In this document: positions 51,574 through 59,368 of the stretch, one piece after another | Layout: each line of letters starts with the position of its first letter | Position numbering within the stretch: position 1 is the first letter of the stretch | Source: Paenibacillaceae bacterium GAS479 | GTDB taxonomy: Bacteria > Bacillota > Bacilli > Paenibacillales > Paenibacillaceae | DNA length: 64,000 nucleotides | Reading direction: 5' to 3' | Assembly (NCBI GenBank): GCA_900105225.1 | Contig: LT629764.1 | Location: forward strand, 632,098 to 696,097 | Made by a program: the position numbers and the translations under genes | The notes under the pieces: model-generated | Told to the model about the DNA's origin: nothing | Databases searched by the model: none | What the model saw: the letters and a program-made list of their open reading frames with translations, nothing else

Positions 51574-52443
51574 TTGGAAGTCTATAACGAAAAGGTACTT
51601 TATGAAAACCCTCTTTTGTCCCTTCGCATCTTCCGCTCGCAGCGAAATCACAATTTGCTCATCAACTGGCATTATCACAGGGAGCTGGAATTGTTATTCG
51701 TCCTGAGCGGAGGTTTGGAAGTTCACGTTGAGGAGGACTGCTTCCAACTCGGGGCAGGAGACGTGGCCATTGTTGGCGCCAATCAGCTGCATCGCGACCG
51801 AAGTTCGTCCGAATCGCTGGACTATATTGTGCTCCAGTTCGACTTGGAGCAGTTTTTTGACCATAGCACAATGCCTTATATGCGCTTCTTCATGGAGACG
51901 AATCACCCGCTGAGTCAGGTGAACTATATCTTCCAGGAGAACTCCCTTGTTAAAGAGGAAATTGGACAGACCGTCCGCGGCATCCTAGAGGAGGCCACTT
52001 CCAAGGTAATTGGATATGAGCTTGCGGTCAATATGCTGGTCAAAAAAATACTCTTGCTGCTGCTGCGCAACGACAAGCGTCAGATACTGACGGATCAGGA
52101 TAACTTCGATCGGCTTCGCTTGAAGCCAGTTCTGACTTTTGTCGAGCAGCATCTGACCGATCGAATCCAGGTCGAAGAAGTGTGCAAGCTGGCGAATATG
52201 AGCTACTACTATTTCGTGAAATATTTCAAAAAAACGATTGGCCTCAGCTTTACGGAATACGTCAACTACCGCAAGATCAAATGGGCCGAGCGCATCCTGC
52301 TTACGAAGGATTTGAGCATATCTGAAGTCGGTGACCGTATCGGCATGCCTAATATGGCCCATTTTTACAAGATGTTCAAGAAGTACAATGACTGCTCGCC
52401 TAAGGAATTCCAGAAAAAAATGCTCGCTTGGGGCCGCACCTAA
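51574..52443 (+). CDS. AraC-family regulator
   Basis: A 289-residue protein with an N-terminal cupin (INWHYHRELELLFVLSGGLEVHVEED) and a C-terminal double HTH (IQVEEVCKLANMSYYYFVKYFK and LSISEVGDRIGMPNMAHFYKMFKKY). The frame runs upstream to 51532 without a ribosome site; TTG 51574 lies nine bases behind GGAGG and starts just before the cupin. It is divergent from the oxidoreductase gene 172 bases away and likely senses a sugar. Confidence 0.88.
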   Translation: MEVYNEKVLYENPLLSLRIFRSQRNHNLLINWHYHRELELLFVLSGGLEVHVEEDCFQLGAGDVAIVGANQLHRDRSSSESLDYIVLQFDLEQFFDHSTMPYMRFFMETNHPLSQVNYIFQENSLVKEEIGQTVRGILEEATSKVIGYELAVNMLVKKILLLLLRNDKRQILTDQDNFDRLRLKPVLTFVEQHLTDRIQVEEVCKLANMSYYYFVKYFKKTIGLSFTEYVNYRKIKWAERILLTKDLSISEVGDRIGMPNMAHFYKMFKKYNDCSPKEFQKKMLAWGRT

Positions 52444-52485
52444 TGTCTTGTACAGCACAAGAATAGCATTACTCTGGTACATCAC

Positions 52486-52530
52486 AAGAAACCGGACTCT
52501 CCCTTGCGGAGGTCCGGCTTCTTGTTGTTC
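52486..52530. terminator. Hairpin between araC-type and phoP-type genes
   Basis: AAGAAACCGGAC and GTCCGGCTTCTT form a long stem with inner CTCC/GGAG pairing. The two genes are convergent, so it may end both, although the T runs are short. Confidence 0.65.
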
Positions 52531-52551
52531 AACCTGATGTGAGACTCCCAC

Positions 52552-53274
52552 TCAGCTTGTAGTTACTTTTTTGGGCAAAACGAGCTTGTAGCCTACACCA
52601 CGGATGGACTCGATGCATACCGAGTTGGCGCCAAGCTCAAGCTTTTTGCGGAGAGAGCTGACATGAACGTCCACTGTCCGCTGGCCGCCGATATAATCGA
52701 ACCCCCATACTACATTCATCAAATCATCCCGCGTAATGACCATGCCTGGCCGTTGGATCAAATAAAGCAGCACCTCAAACTCCTTCGGACGCAGCGACAC
52801 CTGCTCCTGACCAACGATTACCTCGTAACGCTCGGGATAGATCGATAGGTCTCCGGCCGTAATGACCTTGTCCTGAGACTCAATCTGATCCGGTACGGCA
52901 TTGCCGGAACGTCTAAGCACGGCAGATACCCGGGCGAGCAGCTCCGCAACGCCAAACGGCTTCGTAATGTAATCATCCGCCCCATGCTTCAATCCTTGCA
53001 CGACCTCTTCCTCCGCCGTGCGCGCCGTCAAAATGATTACAGGCGTCTTAACACCGTTCTGCCTCAGCTTGCCAAGCACCTCGAAACCGCTCATTCCTGG
53101 CAGCATAATATCCAGCATGATCAGGTCAAAACTGCGCTGAATGGCCGCCTGCAGGCCTTCTCCACCGTGGTCGCAGACAGTCACGTCGTATCCTTCTTGA
53201 GTTAAGTTATAGGAGAGCAGCCTCGAAAGGGTGGGCTCGTCCTCTATGACAAGCACTTTATGTGACATATCCAT
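52552..53274 (-). CDS. phoP: PhoP-type OmpR-family response regulator
   Basis: A 240-residue regulator: receiver domain (1-120) with phospho-acceptor Asp55 in LIMLDIMLPG and Lys in YITKPF, then an OmpR winged helix (LRPKEFEVLLYLIQRPGMVITRDDL, RTVDVHVSSLRKKL). The sequence is of the PhoP/WalR group. ATG 53274 or the ATG two codons on are both possible behind GGAGG. It lies 170 bases downstream of the kinase gene. With pst genes in the same window, PhoP is the likeliest identity, not proven. Confidence 0.75.
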   Translation of the reverse strand: MDMSHKVLVIEDEPTLSRLLSYNLTQEGYDVTVCDHGGEGLQAAIQRSFDLIMLDIMLPGMSGFEVLGKLRQNGVKTPVIILTARTAEEEVVQGLKHGADDYITKPFGVAELLARVSAVLRRSGNAVPDQIESQDKVITAGDLSIYPERYEVIVGQEQVSLRPKEFEVLLYLIQRPGMVITRDDLMNVVWGFDYIGGQRTVDVHVSSLRKKLELGANSVCIESIRGVGYKLVLPKKVTTS

Positions 53275-53444
53275 TCGACCTCCAGCTATCCTGAACGGGG
53301 AATCCGTTCTCTGTATTGTTCATCGGAAGCAAGCTCATCTCTGCTTGAGGCCGCGTATAGACTTTGCGCCAGCAGCAGTTCCTTGCGGAAATCGCTTCTA
53401 TCGCTTTATTTTACCATGCGGGACAGCCTATCGGCCAAAAACAT

Positions 53445-55232
53445 TTAGTATTGAATGACTGGAAGCTCCAGCGTAAATACTGTACCTACACTAAGCGTAC
53501 TATCGACCGAAATCGTGCCCTTGTGCAGCTCAACAAGATGTTTCACGATCGATAAGCCGAGCCCTGTGCCGCCGCTAACTCGTGATCTGGCTTTGTCCAC
53601 CCGGTAAAATCGCTCGAAGATACGCGGCAGATCCTTTTTCGGAATCCCGATGCCAGTATCGCTGATGCGGATGCGTATCATCTCAATTCCACCTTCCCGT
53701 GTTATGAGCGAAGCCGCCAGAGATACGTGACCACCCTCAGGTGTATAGTTGATGCCGTTTTGCAGCAGATTGATGATGATTTGCCGCAGCCTATCCTCGT
53801 CCGCCTCTAGAAAAATTCCTTCAGCGATTGATGCTTCCAGCGTGATGGACTTTTTGGCCGCCTCCGACTCCATCACAACAATGGAACGGTTGAGGAACGC
53901 CGATAAATCAACCGGGGACATCTGCAGCGGCACACGCCTCGACTCCACCTTGGACAGCTCCAGAATATCTCCGATAAGACGGTTGAGCCGCTCGCTCTCG
54001 TCATAAATGATTTGCATGAACTGCTGGGACATGACCGGATCGTGTACGGCTCCACCTAACAACGTCTCGGCAAAACCTTTGATCGCTGTTATCGGCGTTC
54101 TCAACTCATGCGACACATTGGCAACGAATTCACTGCGCATTCTCTCCAGCCTGCGGATCGCCGACACATCCTGCAGCACCAGAAGCACGCCTCCGTAGCT
54201 CTTGTCGCTTTCGTAGACGGGCACCAGATTCAGCTCAAGCAACCGCTCCTCCGGAAAATAAAACGTAATCTCATCATGCAGAGGCCGTTGATTATCCAGC
54301 CCTTGCTGGATGAGCTGAGACAGCTCGTACTGCTGTTTCGCCTCACTGTAATGCCGACCGACCATCTCGCGATGCTCAAAGCCGAGCACCTCCTCTGCTC
54401 TCCGATTGAGCAGCACCATTCGGCCCTCCGGGTTGATCATGACTACGCCGCTGGCCATATTGTCGAGTACGCTGTATAGCTGAGTCTCATTTTGCTGAAT
54501 TCGGTTCATCTGCACCTGCAGGCCTTCTGCCATGGAATTGATAGCGGCTCCAAGCTCGCCGATCTCATCCTTGCTGCGGATGTCGACACGCACCTCGTAG
54601 TCCATCGCCTTGATGCGGCGTGCAGCGCGGGTGATCTGCTCCAGCGGCCGGGTCAGTCCAAGAGCGACTCGGTAGCTGACCGCCGCAGCCAACAGGAACA
54701 ATAACAGCAGTCCGGCGATCAGCACCGTCCAAAGCTTGTTCACGCTGCTATCAACCGACGCTAGGCTGTAAGACAGGCGAATAAAATTGGATGGCTTTTG
54801 CTTCGTATCCGCAACCATAGCGACATATAACATGTTCTGCCCTACCGTTTCGCTATAGCGGATCGCTTTGCCGGCCCCTTCCTCCTGTGCTTGCTGCACC
54901 TCGGATCTGTCTAAATGGTTGTCCATCTCAGCAGCGTCATAGTCCGAGTCGCCAAGCACCTTGCCATCTTTGCCGATAAAAGTGACTCGCGCTCCTGTGA
55001 GCTCTTTGATCGTTGTCGCCTTTTGCTTGAAGTAGGCCGCCGATTCCTCCACGGAGCCGATCTCCCACTCCATATTGGCATTGATGACCTTCATCTCGCG
55101 CAGCATGCTCTCCTCTTGTGCAGCGATATGGTTGTCCTTATAGGTTTTGCCCATTAAGAATCCGGCTGCCGTCACCGACAGACCAATCATTACGATCATA
55201 ATCCAAGTTAATCGAACTCGAAAACGCTTCAT
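53445..55232 (-). CDS. phoR: PhoR-type sensor histidine kinase
   Basis: A 595-residue kinase: transmembrane helices at about 9-27 and 169-190, an extracellular sensor (28-168), HAMP (about 190-245), PAS (about 250-355), and a HisKA/ATPase core with His375 in NVSHELRTPITAIKG, the N box NLLQNGINYTPEGG and G box GTGLGLSIVKHLVE. The layout is that of PhoR/PnpS, with WalK as the alternative. The kinase gene precedes the regulator here, whereas Bacillus phoPR has the regulator first. Confidence 0.78.
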   Translation of the reverse strand: MKRFRVRLTWIMIVMIGLSVTAAGFLMGKTYKDNHIAAQEESMLREMKVINANMEWEIGSVEESAAYFKQKATTIKELTGARVTFIGKDGKVLGDSDYDAAEMDNHLDRSEVQQAQEEGAGKAIRYSETVGQNMLYVAMVADTKQKPSNFIRLSYSLASVDSSVNKLWTVLIAGLLLLFLLAAAVSYRVALGLTRPLEQITRAARRIKAMDYEVRVDIRSKDEIGELGAAINSMAEGLQVQMNRIQQNETQLYSVLDNMASGVVMINPEGRMVLLNRRAEEVLGFEHREMVGRHYSEAKQQYELSQLIQQGLDNQRPLHDEITFYFPEERLLELNLVPVYESDKSYGGVLLVLQDVSAIRRLERMRSEFVANVSHELRTPITAIKGFAETLLGGAVHDPVMSQQFMQIIYDESERLNRLIGDILELSKVESRRVPLQMSPVDLSAFLNRSIVVMESEAAKKSITLEASIAEGIFLEADEDRLRQIIINLLQNGINYTPEGGHVSLAASLITREGGIEMIRIRISDTGIGIPKKDLPRIFERFYRVDKARSRVSGGTGLGLSIVKHLVELHKGTISVDSTLSVGTVFTLELPVIQY

Positions 55233-55376
55233 GCCGGCATCTCCCCGTTGTCATCTGCAAGCTACTGAAATACCCATCTATCGTACATCCAGCTTATACG
55301 GGGCGCTATAGGAGTATTGTAAACTTTATGTAAAATTTTCATTCGCTCATGCGGGAGCTAAACCATTTATGCCATG

Positions 55377-55560
55377 CCGCTCCGCGGACAGACCCTTCTT
55401 CCGATTGTCTGCTTACGCAGAAGCTAACCTATCTGGGGCTATCGTCGCTCCACGAACAGACCCTTCTTCCGATTGTCTGCTTACGCAGAAGCTAACCTAG
55501 TCTGGGGTTATCGTCGCTCCACGGACAGACCCTTCTTCCGATTCTCTGGAGCCCAGATTC
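55377..55560. repeat. 68/69-bp tandem repeat, about 2.5 copies
   Basis: A unit running from GGACAGACCCTTCTTCCGAT through CTTACGCAGAAGCTAACCTA to TATCGTCGCTCCAC begins near 55385, 55453 and 55522. The spacings are 68 and 69 bases; the third copy is cut short. Copies differ at a few bases. It lies in the 740-base gap upstream of phoR and contains no supported gene. Confidence 0.85.
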
Positions 55561-55605
55561 CTCTGATTCTATTTCCCAATGGGGTAGGAATCCGGCCTCC
55601 AAGTG

Positions 55606-55647
55606 AACCGCTGCCGCTTCTCCAGAAGGGTTCTGTCCGTTCCGCTC
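55606..55647 (-). repeat. Dispersed 42-bp repeat, copy 1
   Basis: On the minus strand GAGCGGAACGGACAGAACCC followed by TTCTGGAGAAGCGGCAGCGG matches the element at 56877-56920 (GTAGCGGAGGGACTGCGAAT, CCTTTTGGAGAAGCGGAAGC). The two copies are in opposite orientation about 1.3 kb apart, flanking the lipoprotein gene. Confidence 0.6.
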
Positions 55648-55756
55648 TTTTTGCCCAAGTGAGAAAGGATTGGTCAGGAAGCGTTGATTCCTACCCGAAA
55701 TTGTCGAGGGAAAACCCAGGGAGGCTTCGAATTAGACTCAGCTGAGCTGAGCTAAA

Positions 55757-55806
55757 AGCAAAACAGCGGCAGCTTGGGACGATAAGTCCTGGACTGTCGC
55801 TGTTTT
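55757..55806 (-). terminator. Terminator beyond the hexanucleotide repeat
   Basis: On the minus strand AAAACAGCGACAGTCCAGGAC pairs with GTCCCAAGCTGCCGCTGTTTT in an imperfect long hairpin. It is the first terminator-like structure after the lipoprotein gene, so the hexamer repeat would be transcribed in that gene's 3' region. Confidence 0.65.
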
Positions 55807-55832
55807 AATGAAATGCGTAACCATTGCAGGAC

Positions 55833-55915
55833 ACAAAGACAAAGACAAAGACAAAGACAAAGACAAAGACAAAGACAAAGACAAAGACAAAGACAAAGAC
55901 AAAGACAAAGACAAG
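55833..55915. repeat. Hexanucleotide microsatellite (ACAAAG) x 13
   Basis: ACAAAG is repeated 13 times without interruption (55833-55910), followed by a partial ACAAG. The minus strand reads (CTTTGT)n. It lies 58 bases after the stop of the lipoprotein gene and does not overlap a supported coding frame. Confidence 0.97.
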
Positions 55916-55972
55916 TGCCTAATGATACCGCCTTACAAGATGAACCAATCTAAGAGGAGCATCAAGAAAAGG

Positions 55973-56545
55973 TCAAGGTGATTTTTTCACATAACTGACT
56001 ACCTTTCCTAAAACATCTTGTTCTGAGTATGGGCCTGCCGTTTGACTGTCGTTGAAGCCTCTCCAGCGCACATCTGCCAAGATGTAATACTCAGTTTGTC
56101 CTAACGTCACGGGTTCCCAAGAATCATTGTTGTCGAAGCTAGCGTCATCACCATAAAACGTGTCGAGTTTTTTATCATTAATGTAAACTTGACCTTTCTT
56201 TATTCTGACCTTCTCGCTTGGAAGACCAACGATTCTTGCAATGTCTGTGTCTTGGTCTTTATTATTTTTCGTATCAAATACCACAATATCCCCACGAGAG
56301 ATTTCATGTCGTTCATAGTACTTCATATCCACTAATACTTCATTATCTATACCAAACGGATGCGGGTTTCCATACCCTAGTGCTAACATTCCATCTGTCC
56401 GTACCTTGACCTTAGTTAGTGATGGGTCGGGATTCTCAATCAGCTTTATTTTTTCTTCTGTGACAGCGTCGGTAATGGTCCCGGTACAGCCGCTTAAAAT
56501 CAAGATAAGGAGTACAACAGCTATTTTTGTGAATTTCAAAAACAT
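55973..56545 (-). CDS. Lipoprotein resembling an inactive S26 signal peptidase
   Basis: A 190-residue protein with a lipobox (LILSGC, Cys20) followed by the fold signatures of type I signal peptidase: RGDIVVFD (84-91), IARIVGLPSEKVRI (102-115) with GQVYINDKKL, and YYILADVRWRGFNDSQTAGP in place of GDNRxxSxDSR. The catalytic residues are missing: the Ser before Met in SMEPT is Gly52 (TDGML), and the Lys of the KRIIGLPGD motif is Ala103. It is therefore probably a non-catalytic, membrane-anchored relative. A GTG one codon upstream is an alternative start. Confidence 0.82.
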   Translation of the reverse strand: MFLKFTKIAVVLLILILSGCTGTITDAVTEEKIKLIENPDPSLTKVKVRTDGMLALGYGNPHPFGIDNEVLVDMKYYERHEISRGDIVVFDTKNNKDQDTDIARIVGLPSEKVRIKKGQVYINDKKLDTFYGDDASFDNNDSWEPVTLGQTEYYILADVRWRGFNDSQTAGPYSEQDVLGKVVSYVKKSP

Positions 56546-57059
56546 CACCCTTTCCTATCGAACCATGGCTTGAGGTGGTTGTTTTCCAATTATCCAAGGC
56601 AAGCATCCGCAATCACCTCTTTGTCTTGACGGTCGTTATTAACATATTGTTACAGTTGCTGTGCTAAGGCTTTTCAACATCTATGTATGAATTAATTGTT
56701 CCATAATAAGGGAGAAATTCCACTTCCCCCTCCGCTACCTTCTTTACCGCACAGAGCTCCTAGCGTGTGGTACAGAAAATCAGCGACATCCCGTCTTCCG
56801 GTTTTTTTGGAAGGCGAAAAACCCCCAATTAAAAAAGGGGGTGGTCGATGGATGTGATGAAGGAAGGAGCGCTGGTGTAGCGGAGGGACTGCGAATCCTT
56901 TTGGAGAAGCGGAAGCGGTCTTCTTGGAAGACGGATGGCCACAGTTAAATGTGTGAGGCAATCCGGGCATCCGTCTTCCAGAAGGATCGGAGAAAGGATC
57001 GCTGTCCCGTAGCGGAGCTCCGGCGCAGCTTGCTGAATTAGTTGCTCCACATCCTTACA
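56546..57059. other. 514-base repeat-bearing intergenic region
   Basis: No supported gene. It holds a second copy of the 42-bp repeat (56877-56920), a 12-bp perfect inverted repeat GGAAGACGGATG / CATCCGTCTTCC (56926-56937 and 56968-56979), and a CCCCC-AATTAAAAAA-GGGGG hairpin at 56823-56841. The frames in it lack ribosome sites and natural composition. The promoter of the lipoprotein gene is probably at its left end. Confidence 0.65.
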
Positions 57060-58694
57060 TTACAGCCCGAAACCGAAAGGATAAGCCTCCGAAAGCTTCA
57101 TCGGCAACCGCCCGGAAGGCTTGAGCTCACCCGTGAGCGCCTTGGCGACAGAACGAAGTGCAAGCGGTCGGCACTCGTACACGGCGAGAAATACTTTTAC
57201 CTGCGGGAACAAATTAACGTCGAGCGGATTGCGCACCGACACGCCAATCGTCTTCTCCGGAGCAAGCTTTAACAGCTCCTCAGCAATCTGGCGCTCAAGC
57301 GGATGTTTCATCGCATCGTAGCTGACAAACACAATGCGATCAAATTGCTGCAAATTCGCAAGCGGATTCTCACTGTTCATGAGACGCTCCTCGACGTTCG
57401 GCAGTTTTTGGGCCAGCCAGGAGCCAAGCGTACCATCACTTGAAAGGAGCTCGTCGGCCACGGATACAGCTTTAATTTCCGGCCAAAGCACGAGTGTGCG
57501 ACCGTCCGCAGGAAGAGGAAGCAAGCCGCCTTCGTTCTTAACAAGTGTAACGGAAGCTTCACTCCACCGTTCAGCTGCTGCACGGTGCTGGGGCGTAGCG
57601 ATCAGCGGAGCTGTGTTCTCCCATGTTGCGAGCGGTTCGCCAGCGTTCAGCTTAGCTTTGAGCGCAAGAATACGATCCAGCGATTGCTCTAGACGCTCTT
57701 CTGTTAAACGGCCTTCTTCGACGGCTTTCGTGACAGCTTCCAGAGCAGCCAGCTGTTTCGTGAAAGTATGGCTGACTAGTACGAGATCCGCTCCAGCCGC
57801 AATCGCTTTCACAGCACCTTCGGCTGGTCCGTAATGACTGTCGATCGCATCCATTTCCAAACAATCGGTCACAATAACGCGGTCATAACCGAGCTCGCCG
57901 CGCAACAATCCGGTCAGCACAGGCTCAGACAAGGTTGAAGGATCGCCACTTGGATCGAGAGCAGGCAAGCAAATATGAGCGGTCATGATGACGTCCGTGC
58001 CAGCAGCGATCGCGGCTTTGAACGGAGGAAGCTCGATCTCTTCTAACCGCTGGCGGTCATGCGTGATAATAGGCAACGCATGATGGGAATCAACGCTTGT
58101 ATCGCCATGGCCTGGGAAGTGTTTGACCGTAGCTGCGACTCCGGCGGACTGATAACCTTCAACTGCAGCCGCCCCAAGCTCGGATACAAGTTCGGATCGG
58201 TCTCCAAAAGACCGCACGTTAATGACCGGATTATCCGGGTTGTTGTTCACATCCAGGCACGGAGCAAAGTTCAGGTTCACTCCGAGCAGTCGCAACTCTT
58301 TGCCCGAGATTCGGGCCGTTTCATACGCGGCTTCACGGGAAGCTGTAGCTCCAATCGCCATATTGCCCGGCATTAGTGTTACACCGTTTACGATGCGAGC
58401 GACCATGCCACCCTCTTGATCGATGCTGACCAGCAGCGGCGGACGCCCAGCAGCCGCAGTTGCCCCATGCAGTCGGTTCGATAGGCTGTGCACCTGACGA
58501 GCATCATCTATATTACGGGTAAAATAAATCACTCCACCAAGTCCATTCTGCTCGATAACTTCTAGAATTTCGGCCGAAGGCTCTCTATCGGGGAAGCCGA
58601 ATACAAACAGCTGAGCAGCCTTTTCTTTCAGAGTCCAGCTCGCATAAACTTTTTGCTTCGAAGCTTCATTTTTGCTCGTTTCGATCAATGACAT
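57060..58694 (-). CDS. nagZ: Glycoside hydrolase family 3 beta-N-acetylglucosaminidase (NagZ-like)
   Basis: A 544-residue enzyme: TIM barrel (about 20-345) with the NagZ motif KHFPGHGDTSVDSH (191-204), whose Asp/His form the acid-base dyad, and the nucleophile Asp277 in VTDCLEMD; then a C-terminal alpha/beta sandwich as in Bacillus NagZ. It releases GlcNAc from peptidoglycan fragments or chitosugars. No signal peptide is visible, so it is probably cytoplasmic, unlike B. subtilis NagZ, which is exported. The start has only a weak AAAGG. Confidence 0.92.
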   Translation of the reverse strand: MSLIETSKNEASKQKVYASWTLKEKAAQLFVFGFPDREPSAEILEVIEQNGLGGVIYFTRNIDDARQVHSLSNRLHGATAAAGRPPLLVSIDQEGGMVARIVNGVTLMPGNMAIGATASREAAYETARISGKELRLLGVNLNFAPCLDVNNNPDNPVINVRSFGDRSELVSELGAAAVEGYQSAGVAATVKHFPGHGDTSVDSHHALPIITHDRQRLEEIELPPFKAAIAAGTDVIMTAHICLPALDPSGDPSTLSEPVLTGLLRGELGYDRVIVTDCLEMDAIDSHYGPAEGAVKAIAAGADLVLVSHTFTKQLAALEAVTKAVEEGRLTEERLEQSLDRILALKAKLNAGEPLATWENTAPLIATPQHRAAAERWSEASVTLVKNEGGLLPLPADGRTLVLWPEIKAVSVADELLSSDGTLGSWLAQKLPNVEERLMNSENPLANLQQFDRIVFVSYDAMKHPLERQIAEELLKLAPEKTIGVSVRNPLDVNLFPQVKVFLAVYECRPLALRSVAKALTGELKPSGRLPMKLSEAYPFGFGL

Positions 58695-58917
58695 GATTGT
58701 ATTGCCTGCCTTTCTTCAAAAAACGATTAATATAAAGTTCAACACGATTAATTGTAACAGCGCCAGTAATTAGAAGCTATATGCATTATTGATTAAAGTG
58801 TCGCATAGGCGGTCACACGGACAGTCACTTGGACAATTACACTCGTGCGGTCACTGGAACAGTCACATGAACGACTATAGAACTTATTCCTTGATTAGAA
58901 AACCTGCTGTCAGAAAC

Positions 58918-58941
58918 AAAAAAAGGCTCCCAAAGGGAGCC
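58918..58941 (-). terminator. Terminator after the SWIM-Snf2 operon
   Basis: On the minus strand GGCTCCC-TTT-GGGAGCC is a perfect 7-bp stem followed by TTTTTTT. Confidence 0.88.
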
Positions 58942-58954
58942 ATAACTGTTGCTA

Positions 58955-59338
58955 TTACCTGCGCATACGGCCTGCGGCCTGACGCACGGCGTCATAGAAA
59001 ACTTGCCATTCCGGCGGCCGATCAAGCTCGGAATTCGCAGCGGCAGCGCCGCTCACTGCCCAAGCCTCCACTTGCTCAGCCTCAGTTGCCTTCACTTCTC
59101 TTACGGCTTCATCAACCACTCGCACTGTATCCTGCTTCTCGGTCGTTGATGATTTTTTCACATCTGAAGATTTCTCAGCGTTCCCGGCTTGCTCAGCCTT
59201 CTCACCGTCTTCTACCTTATCGACTTTCGCAGCTTCCGATGTGTTCAAAGACATCTCGCCTGATGCCTCTTCACTACCAGTTGGCTCCCCGGTCAGCAAG
59301 CCACCACGGCTGTTTATTGCTTTGTTCTGCTCTTCCAT
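58955..59338 (-). CDS. Acidic low-complexity protein downstream of Snf2
   Basis: A 127-residue protein rich in Glu, Ala, Lys, Ser and Thr over residues 1-90, with a more ordered end (LDRPPEWQVFYDAVRQAAGRMRR). AAGGAGG seven bases before the ATG supports a real gene, and the terminator follows at once. It lies 30 bases after the Snf2 stop, so it belongs to that operon. The basic Trp/Tyr-containing tail could be a binding segment. The family is not recognised. Confidence 0.72.
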   Translation of the reverse strand: MEEQNKAINSRGGLLTGEPTGSEEASGEMSLNTSEAAKVDKVEDGEKAEQAGNAEKSSDVKKSSTTEKQDTVRVVDEAVREVKATEAEQVEAWAVSGAAAANSELDRPPEWQVFYDAVRQAAGRMRR

Positions 59339-59368
59339 GTCGATCCTCCTTCAACGCTGAGACAGCTA

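Noticed and set aside
55377-55560. Tandem repeat considered as a CRISPR array
   Set aside because: The unit is 68 bases with no variable spacers and there are no cas genes in the window.
55833-55915. Hexamer array as a translational phase-variation switch
   Set aside because: It lies after the stop codon and its unit is a multiple of three, so slippage would not shift a reading frame of any supported gene.
56692-57050. Two overlapping minus-strand frames of 92 and 73 residues
   Set aside because: They overlap the dispersed repeat and inverted repeat, lack Shine-Dalgarno sites and have unnatural composition.
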